From Sphingomonas adhaesiva (lineage in GTDB: Bacteria > Pseudomonadota > Alphaproteobacteria > Sphingomonadales > Sphingomonadaceae): a DNA stretch of 64,000 bases. Below, in pieces: positions 43,031 through 51,659 of the stretch. The position numbers were made by a program, and so were the translations under genes. The notes beneath the pieces are model-generated. The model was not told the DNA's origin. It made no database searches and was given only the letters and a program-made list of their open reading frames with translations. The stretch spans positions 310,001-374,000 of the forward strand of contig NZ_NWVC01000003.1 in the NCBI RefSeq assembly GCF_002374855.1, in the 5' to 3' direction. Position 1 is the stretch's first letter, and each line of letters begins with the position of its first letter.

Positions 43031-44167
43031 TCAGTAGAAGTCGGGGCCGGCGGTGACGGCGGCGGTGGTGACCCGGCCGAACATCACGCGATACGCCCAG
43101 GCGGTGTAGGCCAGCACGATCGGCAGGAAGACGATGGTGACGACCAGCATGATTCCCAGCGTCCGCGCGCTGGACGAAGCGTTCCAGACCGTCAGGCTGG
43201 AATGCGCGTCGATGCTGGACGGCAGGATGAACGGAAACATCGCGCAGCCGACGGTGGCGATGATCCCCGCCGCGCCGGCGCTCGACCCGCCGAACGCCAG
43301 CGCGCCCTGCCGCCGGTAGATGCCGATCATCGCCAGCGCGGTTCCCGCAAACCCCAGCATGGGCGCGATCGCCATCCACGGATGCCGCGCGAAGTTCGCC
43401 AGCCATCCGCCCGTGACGATGCGCGTGGTGGTGTGGAGCGGGTTGGACGGCCCGGCCGGATCGACCGCGCCGACGATCTCATACCCCGGCATCGCCGCCA
43501 CCATCAGCCCGCCGACCGCGAACAGCAGCAGCGCCAACGTCCCCGCGGCAAAGCCGTAAGCGACCGCGCGCTCGTGCACCGCGCCTGGCTCCACCTTGAT
43601 CGACAGCCACGCCGCGCCGTGCAGCACCAGCATCGCCACCGACAGCACGCCCGCCAGCAGCGCGAACGGGCTGAACAGCGCCAGGAAGCTGCCGTCGTAG
43701 AAGACGCGCAGGTCGCCGTCGAAGCGGAAGGGCGCGCCGGTCAGCACGTTGCCGACCGCCACCCCGAACACCAGCGCCGGCACCAGCCCGCCGACGAACA
43801 AGGCCCAGTCCCAGCGCGTGCGCCACGCCGGATCGGGGCGCTTGCTGCGATACTTGAACCCGACGGGGCGCAGGATCAGCGCGGCAAGCACCACGAACAT
43901 CGCAAGGTAGAAGCCCGAGAAGCTGGCGGCATAGACGAACGGCCATGCGGCGAAGATCGCGCCGCCGCCCAGGATGAACCACACCTGGTTCCCCTCCCAC
44001 GTCGGCCCGACGGTGTTGATGACCATCCGCCGCTCCGCATCGCTGCGCGCCACGAACGGCAGCAGCGCGGCGACGCCCAGGTCGAACCCGTCGGTCAGCG
44101 CGAAGCCGATCAGCAGCACGCCCAGCAGCACCCACCAGATCAGGCGCAGCATCTCATAATCGAACAT
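43031..44167 (-). CDS. cydB: cytochrome bd ubiquinol oxidase subunit II
   Basis: A 378-residue integral membrane protein with about nine hydrophobic helices, starting MFDYEMLRLIWWVLLGVLL, the usual CydB opening (E. coli CydB is 379). GPTWEGNQVWFI is a family motif. It is the structural partner of CydA in the high-affinity quinol oxidase. Spacing is 13 bases from cydA and 12 to cydX, so the genes are cotranscribed. Confidence 0.94.
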   Translation of the reverse strand: MFDYEMLRLIWWVLLGVLLIGFALTDGFDLGVAALLPFVARSDAERRMVINTVGPTWEGNQVWFILGGGAIFAAWPFVYAASFSGFYLAMFVVLAALILRPVGFKYRSKRPDPAWRTRWDWALFVGGLVPALVFGVAVGNVLTGAPFRFDGDLRVFYDGSFLALFSPFALLAGVLSVAMLVLHGAAWLSIKVEPGAVHERAVAYGFAAGTLALLLFAVGGLMVAAMPGYEIVGAVDPAGPSNPLHTTTRIVTGGWLANFARHPWMAIAPMLGFAGTALAMIGIYRRQGALAFGGSSAGAAGIIATVGCAMFPFILPSSIDAHSSLTVWNASSSARTLGIMLVVTIVFLPIVLAYTAWAYRVMFGRVTTAAVTAGPDFY

Positions 44168-44180
44168 CGTGACGCTCCTT

Positions 44181-45758
44181 TCAGACGGCGAGCGGTTGCG
44201 CGGGGATCGGCGCGTGGGTGTCTGCGGGCAGCGCCGGCACCTCGTCCTCGACCGGGCCGTGGCGGACGGCGGCCAGGATCAGCCGCACCTCGATCACCGC
44301 CAGCGTGCCGTAGAGCAGGGTGAAGCCAGCGATCGTCGTCAGCAGCATCGCCGGGGTCAGGCTGGAAGCGGCGAGGAAGGTCGGCAGCACGCCGTCGATC
44401 GCCCATGGCTGGCGCCCCAGTTCGGCGACGATCCAGCCCAATTCGATCGCCACCCACGGCAGCGGGATCGCGATCACCGCCGCGCGCAGGAACCAGCGCA
44501 CGTTCATTTGCATCCTGAGCGAACACAGCACGAAGGCGGTGGCGAACAGCGCGATCATCGCAAAGCCGATCGCGGCCATGACGCGGAACGCCCAGAACAT
44601 CAGCGGGACGCTGGGCACCGTGTCCCAGGCCGCAAGCTCGACCTGCGCCGGGGGCGCGGCGGCGGGATCGGCGACGTATCGCTTCAGCAGCAGCGCGTAG
44701 CCCAGATCACGCTTGTGCGCCTCGAACGCGGCGCGGGCGGGGGCATCCTGCGCATCGGCCTTCAGCCGCTGGACCGCGGCATAGGCGATCTGGCCGGACG
44801 CGATCCGTTCCTGCGCCTGCAGTACCAGTTCGGACATGCCGGTGACCGTGCCGTCCAGGCTGCGCGTCGCGATCAGTCCCAGCACCCACGGCACCTGCAC
44901 TTCGTAGCGGGTTTCGCGCGTTGCCATGCTGGGCACGCCGAAGAGGGTCAGGCCGGCGGGCGCAGGCGCGGTGTGCCACGCCGCCTCGATCGCGGCGAGC
45001 TTCATCTTCTGGTTGTCGGTCAGCGCATAGCCGCTTTCGTCGCCCAGCACGACGACCGACAGCGAGGAAGCGAGGCCGAACGCCGCCGCGACCGTCATCG
45101 ATCGCCGCGCAACCGGCACCCACCGCCCCTTCAACAGCCAGAAGGCGGAGATGCCGAGCACCACGACCGACGCGGTGACATAGCCGGCGCTGACGGTGTG
45201 GACGAACTTGGCCTGCGCGACGGGGTTGAACAGCACCGCGGCGAAATCGGTCACTTCCATCCGCATCGTGTCGGGATTGAACGTGGCGCCGACCGGATTC
45301 TGCATCCAGCCGTTGGCGATCAGGATCCACAACGCGGACAGATTGGTGCCCAGCGCCACCATGAAGGTGACGACCAGATGGCCGAGCTTCGACAGCCGGT
45401 CCCAGCCGAAGAACATCAGCCCGACGAACGTCGCCTCCAGGAAGAAGGCCATCAACCCTTCGATCGCCAGCGGCGCGCCGAAGATGTCGCCGACGTAATG
45501 CGAGAAATACGACCAGTTGGTGCCGAACTGGAATTCCATCGTCAGCCCGGTGGCGACGCCCAGCACGAAGTTGATCCCGAAGATCTTCCCCCAGAAGCGC
45601 GTCACCTGCCGCCACACCGGCCGCCCGGTCATGACATAGACCGATTCCATGATGACCAGCATGAAGCTGAGCCCCAGCGTCAGCGGCACGAACAGGAAAT
45701 GATACAGCGCGGTCAGCGCGAATTGCAGCCGCGACAGGTCGATGACGCTCGGGTCCAC
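44181..45758 (-). CDS. cydA: cytochrome bd ubiquinol oxidase subunit I
   Basis: A 525-residue catalytic subunit carrying hemes b558, b595 and d. It has the heme ligand His20 (TALYHFLF), the quinol-binding Q-loop and the GRQPW motif. At this length it is the long Q-loop type, like E. coli CydA (522). The best start is GTG 45758: GGAGGAG lies nine bases upstream and the protein then begins VDPSVIDLSRLQFAL, in register with the E. coli start. ATG 45776 would use the ribosome site as codons. It oxidises quinol and reduces oxygen to water at low oxygen. First gene of the cydA-cydB-cydX-hemN-fixL-fixJ run. Confidence 0.93.
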   Translation of the reverse strand: MDPSVIDLSRLQFALTALYHFLFVPLTLGLSFMLVIMESVYVMTGRPVWRQVTRFWGKIFGINFVLGVATGLTMEFQFGTNWSYFSHYVGDIFGAPLAIEGLMAFFLEATFVGLMFFGWDRLSKLGHLVVTFMVALGTNLSALWILIANGWMQNPVGATFNPDTMRMEVTDFAAVLFNPVAQAKFVHTVSAGYVTASVVVLGISAFWLLKGRWVPVARRSMTVAAAFGLASSLSVVVLGDESGYALTDNQKMKLAAIEAAWHTAPAPAGLTLFGVPSMATRETRYEVQVPWVLGLIATRSLDGTVTGMSELVLQAQERIASGQIAYAAVQRLKADAQDAPARAAFEAHKRDLGYALLLKRYVADPAAAPPAQVELAAWDTVPSVPLMFWAFRVMAAIGFAMIALFATAFVLCSLRMQMNVRWFLRAAVIAIPLPWVAIELGWIVAELGRQPWAIDGVLPTFLAASSLTPAMLLTTIAGFTLLYGTLAVIEVRLILAAVRHGPVEDEVPALPADTHAPIPAQPLAV

Positions 45759-45835
45759 CGCTGAAGTCTCCTCCATGCCGGGCCATCGGGGCGCCGGCTC
45801 GGTCAGCCTCATCGGCCGGGCGGGGCGCGGTCGAT

Positions 45836-45853
45836 ATACGGGAAACTCCGTAT
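45836..45853. promoter_or_regulatory. 18-bp palindrome in the cydA/cydD divergent promoter
   Basis: ATACGG-GAAACT-CCGTAT has perfect 6-base arms. It lies between cydA (start 45758, minus strand) and cydD (start 45888, plus strand), the only intergenic site shared by both units. A dimeric LuxR-type regulator such as FixJ is the natural candidate; no FNR/FixK box (TTGAT-N4-ATCAA) is present here. Confidence 0.6.
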
Positions 45854-45887
45854 TCGGCGTGCGGCAGGCGCGGATTAGGCGGCTGAT

Positions 45888-47516
45888 ATGACGTCGATCG
45901 CCGCCCCCCGCCGCCATGGCCGAACCCCGCTGGGCGATCTGGCCCGCCCGTCGCGCGCGGCGGCGGTGCTGATGAGCGCCGATACGGTGGCGGCGATCGG
46001 CTTTGCCGGCGGGCTGGCCGGCGCCGTCAGTCACGCTGGGGACGGGGCGGTCGGCGGGGCGGCATGGTGGCTGATGCTGGCGCTGGCCGCTGCCGTCGCC
46101 CGTGCGGGCATCGCCTGGGCCGTGTCCGGCAGCGCCGCGACGGCGGGGCGGGGTACCGTCGCCGCGGCCCGCGCGCGCATCGTCCGCGCGGCGTTCGGCG
46201 CCGGTCCGGGCGCACGTGCGACCTCGGTGGCACTGGTCGGCACGGCGGTGGACGATGTCGACGCGCTGGACGGCTATGCCGCGCGGTTCCTGCCGGCGCG
46301 GCGCGCGGCGGCGATCGGGCCGATGGTGGTGCTGGCCGCCATCGCCTTCGCCAGTCCGGTCAGCGCGGCGATCCTGCTGGCGACGCTGATCCCCTTCGTC
46401 GTGGCCATGGCGCTGGCGGGGGGCGCGGCCGCCGACCGGTCGCGCCGCCAGTTCGTCGCGCTCGCGCGGCTGTCGTCGCTGTTCGCCGACCGCGTGCGCG
46501 CATTGCCCGTGGTGCTGGCATTCCGCGCGGAGGAGCGTGAGGCGGCGCGGATCGGCACGGCGTCGCAGGATCTGGCAGCCCGCACCATGGCAGTGCTGCG
46601 GGTCGCGTTCCTGTCGTCGGGGGCGCTGGAATTCTTCGCGGCGCTGTCGGTCGCGCTGGTCGCTGTCTATTGCGGGTTCGCCCTGCTGGGGCTGCTGCCG
46701 GTCGCGGTGCCCGAGCGGCTGACGCTGGGTCGCGCTTTCTTCGCGCTGGCGCTGGCGCCGGAATTCTATGCACCGATGCGGCGACTGGCCGCTGCCTATC
46801 ACGAACGGCAGGCGGCGGAGACGGCGGCGGCGCGGCTGCGGCCGTTGCTCGACCGGCCCGTGCCCCCGGCGCCGCTGGTCGTCCGGCACCCGCCGCGACT
46901 GGTGTTCGACCGCGTGACGATCCGCTATCCCGATGCCGATCGTGCGGCGGTGGCCGATTTCCGCCTGATGGTCATGCCGGGGGAGACGGTGGCGCTGGTC
47001 GGCGCATCGGGCAGCGGCAAGTCCAGCCTGCTGCGCGCACTGCTGGGCCTCGCCCCTGTGACCGGCGGGACGATATCGGTCGGCGACGTGCCGTTGTCGC
47101 ATGACGCGGGCGTCATGGCGGCGTGGGCGGGGCAGGACCCGTTGCTGCTGCCCGGCACCATCGCGGAGGCGATCGCGATCGCCGACCCGCTGGCGCCGCG
47201 CGAACGGATCGCCGCCGCCGCCGCGGCGGCCGGTCTGGGGCCGGCGCTGGCTGGGCGACCGGGCGGGCTCGACGCGCCGCTCGATGCGCGGGGCGGGGGG
47301 CTGTCCGGCGGCGAACGGCGGCGGATCGGGATCGCGCGGGCGCTGCTGAAGGATGCGCCGCTGCTGCTGCTGGATGAACCGACCGCGCATCTGGATGCAG
47401 ATGCCGAGGACGAAATGATCCGCACCATCGCCGCCGCCTGTGCCGGGCGCACCGCGCTGATCGCGACGCACTCGCCGCGCCTGGCCGCCATCGCCGACCG
47501 GGTGTTGCGGCTGTGA
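45888..47516 (+). CDS. cydD: thiol reductant ABC exporter subunit CydD
   Basis: A 542-residue half-transporter with six membrane segments (about 1-310) and an ABC ATPase domain: Walker A GASGSGKSS, signature LSGGERRR, Walker B LLLLDEPTAHLD. With CydC it forms the heterodimer that moves cysteine/glutathione or heme-related reductant to the periplasm and is required to assemble cytochrome bd. It diverges from cydA and overlaps cydC by four bases (GTGA). Confidence 0.92.
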   Translation: MTSIAAPRRHGRTPLGDLARPSRAAAVLMSADTVAAIGFAGGLAGAVSHAGDGAVGGAAWWLMLALAAAVARAGIAWAVSGSAATAGRGTVAAARARIVRAAFGAGPGARATSVALVGTAVDDVDALDGYAARFLPARRAAAIGPMVVLAAIAFASPVSAAILLATLIPFVVAMALAGGAAADRSRRQFVALARLSSLFADRVRALPVVLAFRAEEREAARIGTASQDLAARTMAVLRVAFLSSGALEFFAALSVALVAVYCGFALLGLLPVAVPERLTLGRAFFALALAPEFYAPMRRLAAAYHERQAAETAAARLRPLLDRPVPPAPLVVRHPPRLVFDRVTIRYPDADRAAVADFRLMVMPGETVALVGASGSGKSSLLRALLGLAPVTGGTISVGDVPLSHDAGVMAAWAGQDPLLLPGTIAEAIAIADPLAPRERIAAAAAAAGLGPALAGRPGGLDAPLDARGGGLSGGERRRIGIARALLKDAPLLLLDEPTAHLDADAEDEMIRTIAAACAGRTALIATHSPRLAAIADRVLRL

Positions 47517-49144
47517 GCGAGTTTGCGGGCCTGCTTGTCGGGGAAGTCCGGCGCGAACGTGCGGGGTTGCTGCGCGCCGCCCTGCTCGCGGCGGCGGTGA
47601 CGGCGGCGACCGCGCTGCTGCTGGGGCTGTCGGGGTGGTTCATCACCGCGGCGGGGGCGGCGGGGCTGGCCGGGGCGGCGGCGACGGCAGGGTTCAACTA
47701 TCTGCTGCCCAGCGCGGCGATCCGCTTCCTCGCGATCGTGCGGACCGGCGCGCGTTACGGGGAGCGGCTGGCCGGACATGCAGCCGCCTTCGCGGTGCTG
47801 GCACGTGTCCGCCCCGCGCTCTACCGCGCCATTGCCGCCGCGCCACCGGCCGCCGCGCTGGCGCTGACCAGCGGCGAGGCGAGCGCGCGGCTGGTGCACG
47901 ACGTCGGGGCGATCGAAATGGCGATCGCGCGCCGGCCCGCCCGCGCCGGCGCGGCGGCAGCGATCCTGACGGGCGGGCTGTTGATCCTGAGCGTTCGACC
48001 GGCTGCCGCGCTGTTGTTCCTCGCTTTGGCGGGGGTGGCCGTGGCGCTGACCGCGTGGCTGTGCCGGCGTCTCGACGGCGCGGGGCAGGAGGTGCAGCGC
48101 CGCCAAGGCGCGTTGCGCGAACTGCTGGGTATCCAGCTGGCCGCCGCGCCCGAATTGCGCTGCTACGGCATGGAGGATGCCGCGATCGCCCGCATCGCCG
48201 CGGCCGATGCGGCGCTGGCGGATGCGCGGCGGCGGCAGGCGGCGGCGGGCGGCGCGATCGAGGCGATCGGGGCGCTGGCGACGGGCGCGGGGGCGGTCGG
48301 GGTTTTCGTGCTGGCCATGCCCGCCGGCGCGGCGCTGGCGGCGCTGGGTGCGCTGACCGCGGCGGCGGCGATGGACGGGATCATGCCGGCGCTGCGCGAA
48401 CGCGCGGTGCGGTCCGCCACGCGCGAGGCCGCCGCGCGCCTCGACGCACTGTTCGTGGCCGATCCGCAGCCCTTCCCTAAGCCCCCATCGGCTGTGCTGA
48501 CCCTACCGGGGGCCGGCACCTTCGCCCCCGCCGGCGCGCGGATCGCGATCACCGGCGCGACCGGCACCGGCAAGACCAGCTTGGTCGAGGCGCTGATCGG
48601 TCTGCGTCGCCATGACGCCCCCGGCATCCGGCTGGGCGATATCCCGTTGGCGGCGCTGACGGTGGCGACGCTGCGCGTGACCTTCGCCTGGGCGCCACAG
48701 GATGCGCAGCTGCTGGCAGGCACGGTGCGCGACAATCTGCTGCTGGCCGACCCGGACGCCGACGACCGTGTGCTATGGGACGTGCTGGACGCGGCATGTC
48801 TGGCGGGCGTCGTCCGCGCGCTGCCGCACGGGCTGGACAGCTGGATCGGCGAGAATGGCGAGCAGCTGTCCGGCGGGGAGCGGCGGCGCCTGTCGCTGGC
48901 GCGTGCGTATCTGTCGCGCGCGCCGTGGCTGCTGCTGGACGAGCCGACCGAGGCGCTGGACGCGCAGACGGAGCGTATGGTGGTCGACCGGCTGGCCCGG
49001 CGGCTCGCCCGCACCGGCCAGGGGCTGATTGTCGTGACCCATCGCGATGCGGTGACGGCGCTGTGCCCTGTGCGCTTCAGCCCCGGCGCGACGAATCCCG
49101 ACGCGCCGCATCGCGCCGCGCGCGTGCTCGCGACGGTCGGCTGA
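47513..49144 (+). CDS. cydC: thiol reductant ABC exporter subunit CydC
   Basis: A 543-residue half-transporter, partner of CydD. It has a membrane domain (about 1-310) opening with the family's LSGWFITAAGAAGLAG, then an ATPase with Walker A GATGTGKTS, signature LSGGERRRLS and Walker B LLLLDEPTEALD. It starts at GTG 47513 within the cydD stop. All ATP-site motifs are intact. The gene ends five bases from the convergent TolC-like gene. Confidence 0.92.
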   Translation: MSEFAGLLVGEVRRERAGLLRAALLAAAVTAATALLLGLSGWFITAAGAAGLAGAAATAGFNYLLPSAAIRFLAIVRTGARYGERLAGHAAAFAVLARVRPALYRAIAAAPPAAALALTSGEASARLVHDVGAIEMAIARRPARAGAAAAILTGGLLILSVRPAAALLFLALAGVAVALTAWLCRRLDGAGQEVQRRQGALRELLGIQLAAAPELRCYGMEDAAIARIAAADAALADARRRQAAAGGAIEAIGALATGAGAVGVFVLAMPAGAALAALGALTAAAAMDGIMPALRERAVRSATREAAARLDALFVADPQPFPKPPSAVLTLPGAGTFAPAGARIAITGATGTGKTSLVEALIGLRRHDAPGIRLGDIPLAALTVATLRVTFAWAPQDAQLLAGTVRDNLLLADPDADDRVLWDVLDAACLAGVVRALPHGLDSWIGENGEQLSGGERRRLSLARAYLSRAPWLLLDEPTEALDAQTERMVVDRLARRLARTGQGLIVVTHRDAVTALCPVRFSPGATNPDAPHRAARVLATVG

Positions 49145-49149
49145 CGTCG

Positions 49150-50574
49150 CTAGCGGTCGAGGCCCAGCGCGGCGCGATCGGCGGTGGCGGCGGCCAGTTC
49201 GGCACGCGCCGCGGCGATGCGCGTCTGCGCGTCGATCAGCCGCACGCGCGCGTCGTTGGCGGTTTCCTCGCGCTGGTTGACCAGGAAGAAGTCGCTGGAG
49301 CCGAGTTCGAAGCGGCGGCGTTCCGCGGCGGCGAGGCGTTCGGCGAGCTGGCGTTCCTGTTCGGCGATCTCCGCCAGCCGCTCGGCCGCGCCGACGTTGA
49401 TGCTGATCCCTTCCACCTCGATCGCGATCTGGTCGCGCAGGAAGCGGCTGCGCGCCGACAGCGCCTCCATCTCCGCCTGCGCCTCGGCCATGCGGCCCTT
49501 CGCGGCGCGGTTCTGCAGCGGCATGGAAAAGCGGAAGCCGATCGCCCCCTCCAGCGGGGTGCGCGACGGGCCGCCCAGTCCGACCGGGCCGACGTCCTTG
49601 CCCAGTTCCCCGCGCAGGTCGAACCGCGGGCGCAGGTCGTTCTGCGCCAGCGCCAGCCGCGCCGACCCCTGGTCGATCCGCGCCAGCAACACCTGAAGAT
49701 CGGGGCGCCGCTGCGCATAGTCGGCGACGTTCGCCACCATCACCCCCGACAGCGCACCGGCGTCGCGTGGCAGGCGTTCGGCGCCGACGATCAACGGTTC
49801 CCCCGCATCGTCGCGGAAATAGAGCGACATCGCATTGGCCGCCGCCGCGAAATCGCCCTCCGCCCGCACCACCAGCGCGCGGCGGCGCACCAGATTCTGG
49901 TCGTTTTCCGCCAGCAGGATGTCCGGCCGCGCGCCCAGCTGTACCTGCCGCGACAGCCCGCCGCGTCGGCTTTCCGACAGATCCAGCAGGTCGCGATAGG
50001 CGCGCAGCCGCAGCCCGGCGGCGACCCAGGTCTGATAGGCGTCGATCGCGCGCCGCTGCACCCCGATCGCCACCGCCTCGCGTTCGAAGCGCGCGATGTC
50101 GATATCGCCCGACGCCAGCGTGCGGCGGGTGCGGCGTTCGTCCACCAGCCGGTCGCGCAGCAGCGAATAGAGCGCGCCGACCTTAACCTCGCCCAGGCGG
50201 TTGGTGTAATTCTCGTCCTCATACACCGGAAAGCCGCCACGGCTGACGCGATAGCCGCCGTAGACATAGCCGCCATTGCCGGTCAGCGGGCGCGTGGCGC
50301 GGCCACTGGCGACCGTTCCGTCGTAATAGCCCAGCGCGCGCGAGCGGGCATCGACGTCGAACACGGTGTCGAACGCGCCGTCCGCGCTCAGTGCACGCCC
50401 CTCGGCGGAGCGGACCTTAGCCAGCGCCTCGACGATCTGCGGCGCCGCCCGCGCGGACGAGCGCAGCACCTCGTCCAGCGTCAGCGGCGCGGCCGACGGC
50501 GTTTGGGCGAGGGTGGGGGTGGCGACGACCGGCGTGGCGAGCAGCGCGGAGGCGAGCAGCAACGCGCGGATCAT
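49150..50574 (-). CDS. TolC family outer membrane efflux protein
   Basis: A 474-residue outer membrane channel protein: signal peptide (ends TPTLAQ), then two coiled-coil-rich halves typical of TolC trimers, with LTLDEVLRSSARAAP as the usual start of the first repeat. It forms the exit duct of a tripartite exporter with the adjacent HlyD-like adaptor and ABC protein. The ATG at 50574 overlaps the adaptor stop (ATGA), so it is translated with it. The long alpha-helical zones are rich in Ala, Glu and Arg. Confidence 0.88.
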   Translation of the reverse strand: MIRALLLASALLATPVVATPTLAQTPSAAPLTLDEVLRSSARAAPQIVEALAKVRSAEGRALSADGAFDTVFDVDARSRALGYYDGTVASGRATRPLTGNGGYVYGGYRVSRGGFPVYEDENYTNRLGEVKVGALYSLLRDRLVDERRTRRTLASGDIDIARFEREAVAIGVQRRAIDAYQTWVAAGLRLRAYRDLLDLSESRRGGLSRQVQLGARPDILLAENDQNLVRRRALVVRAEGDFAAAANAMSLYFRDDAGEPLIVGAERLPRDAGALSGVMVANVADYAQRRPDLQVLLARIDQGSARLALAQNDLRPRFDLRGELGKDVGPVGLGGPSRTPLEGAIGFRFSMPLQNRAAKGRMAEAQAEMEALSARSRFLRDQIAIEVEGISINVGAAERLAEIAEQERQLAERLAAAERRRFELGSSDFFLVNQREETANDARVRLIDAQTRIAAARAELAAATADRAALGLDR

Positions 50575-51659
50575 TTCGGCTTGCCCGCCTTCGCCGCAAT
50601 CTTGCCGCTGTCCTCTTCCTTTGCACCAGCGCCGCCCGCAGCTTTGTCGGTCGTCACCTGCCCGAATTCCAGCGGGAAGTCGTTCAGCTGGCGCCACAGT
50701 TCGTAGCCGACCGTGACCGTCTCACCCTGTACCCAGCCATAGACCTTGCCGCCCAGCCGGACGTATCGCGGGCCGGGCCAGGCGGGCTTGCCCGGCATCG
50801 GTTCGACCAAGATGCGGAACAGCCCCTGCATATTGGCATTGGGGTCGATCGTGCGGACCCGCCCGTCGAAGAAGCCATAGGCGACCGAGGGCCAGCCGCT
50901 GAACTGGATCGCGGGCCAGCCCTCGAATTCCAGCCGCACCGGGCGGCCGGGGCGCAGCAACGGCACGTCGCGGCCGTCGATCAGCAACTCCACCGCGCGC
51001 TCGACCCGTTCCGGCGCGATCACCGCCAGCGGGGTGCCGGCGGACACCAGCGCGCCGCCGGCGGTGGCGTTCAGGTTCTGGATGCGGCCGTCGCGCGGCG
51101 CGCGGACCAGCTGTGCAGACTGGCGGTTGAGCTGGACGTCGATGCGGTTCAGCTTCGCCCGCGATTCGGCCAGCTTCGCGCCGGCGTCGGCGACCTTGAT
51201 CTGCGCCTGTTCGAAGTCGCGCCGGGAAGCGAGCCCTTCGGCCAGCAGCTGGCGGGTGCGGCCGACGTCGATCGTGGCGACCGCCTGCGACTGGCGCACC
51301 GCGGCGATCTCCGCCTCCACCTGCGCGCGTTCGGCGGCGAGGCGGGAGAGGAGATTGGGGTCGAGATCGACGACGCGCGCGATCGGGTCGCCGCGGTTCA
51401 CGTGCTGGCCGTCATGAACGTACCAGCGTTCGACCCGCCCCGGCACCAGCGCGGTGACGTCCTGCGCGCGGTCGCCCGGATCGAGCGCGACGACCTGTCC
51501 GCGCCCTTGCGCGGTCTGCAGCCACGGCACCAGGAAGAGGATCGCGACCGCCGCGGCGATCCCGACCGTCACCAGCCACGCGATCGCCACGCCAACACGC
51601 GGTGGGCGCAGCGTGGTGAGGGTGCGAAAATGCGTCGCGTGTTCAGGCTGATACGACAT
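50571..51659 (-). CDS. HlyD/membrane fusion protein family adaptor
   Basis: A 362-residue periplasmic adaptor with one N-terminal membrane anchor (about 23-48). The biotinyl-lipoyl half-motifs are split by a coiled-coil hairpin (VPGRVERWYVHDGQHVNRGD, then RAPRDGRIQNL), and a beta-barrel domain follows. The C-terminal 40 residues are a charged, Lys/Ala/Gly-rich tail (KAAGGAGAKEEDSG). It links the inner membrane ABC protein to the TolC-like duct. It overlaps the ABC gene by 17 bases and the TolC gene by four. Confidence 0.88.
   Translation of the reverse strand: MSYQPEHATHFRTLTTLRPPRVGVAIAWLVTVGIAAAVAILFLVPWLQTAQGRGQVVALDPGDRAQDVTALVPGRVERWYVHDGQHVNRGDPIARVVDLDPNLLSRLAAERAQVEAEIAAVRQSQAVATIDVGRTRQLLAEGLASRRDFEQAQIKVADAGAKLAESRAKLNRIDVQLNRQSAQLVRAPRDGRIQNLNATAGGALVSAGTPLAVIAPERVERAVELLIDGRDVPLLRPGRPVRLEFEGWPAIQFSGWPSVAYGFFDGRVRTIDPNANMQGLFRILVEPMPGKPAWPGPRYVRLGGKVYGWVQGETVTVGYELWRQLNDFPLEFGQVTTDKAAGGAGAKEEDSGKIAAKAGKPK

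Noticed and set aside
45759..45887. FNR/FixK box in the cyd promoter
   Set aside because: No TTGAT-N4-ATCAA-like sequence; only the ATACGG/CCGTAT palindrome is there.
44181..47471. A minus-strand open frame continuing upstream of cydA across the divergent promoter and cydD
   Set aside because: The N-terminal part is antisense to cydD; the CydA sequence and a GGAGGAG ribosome site fix the start at 45758.
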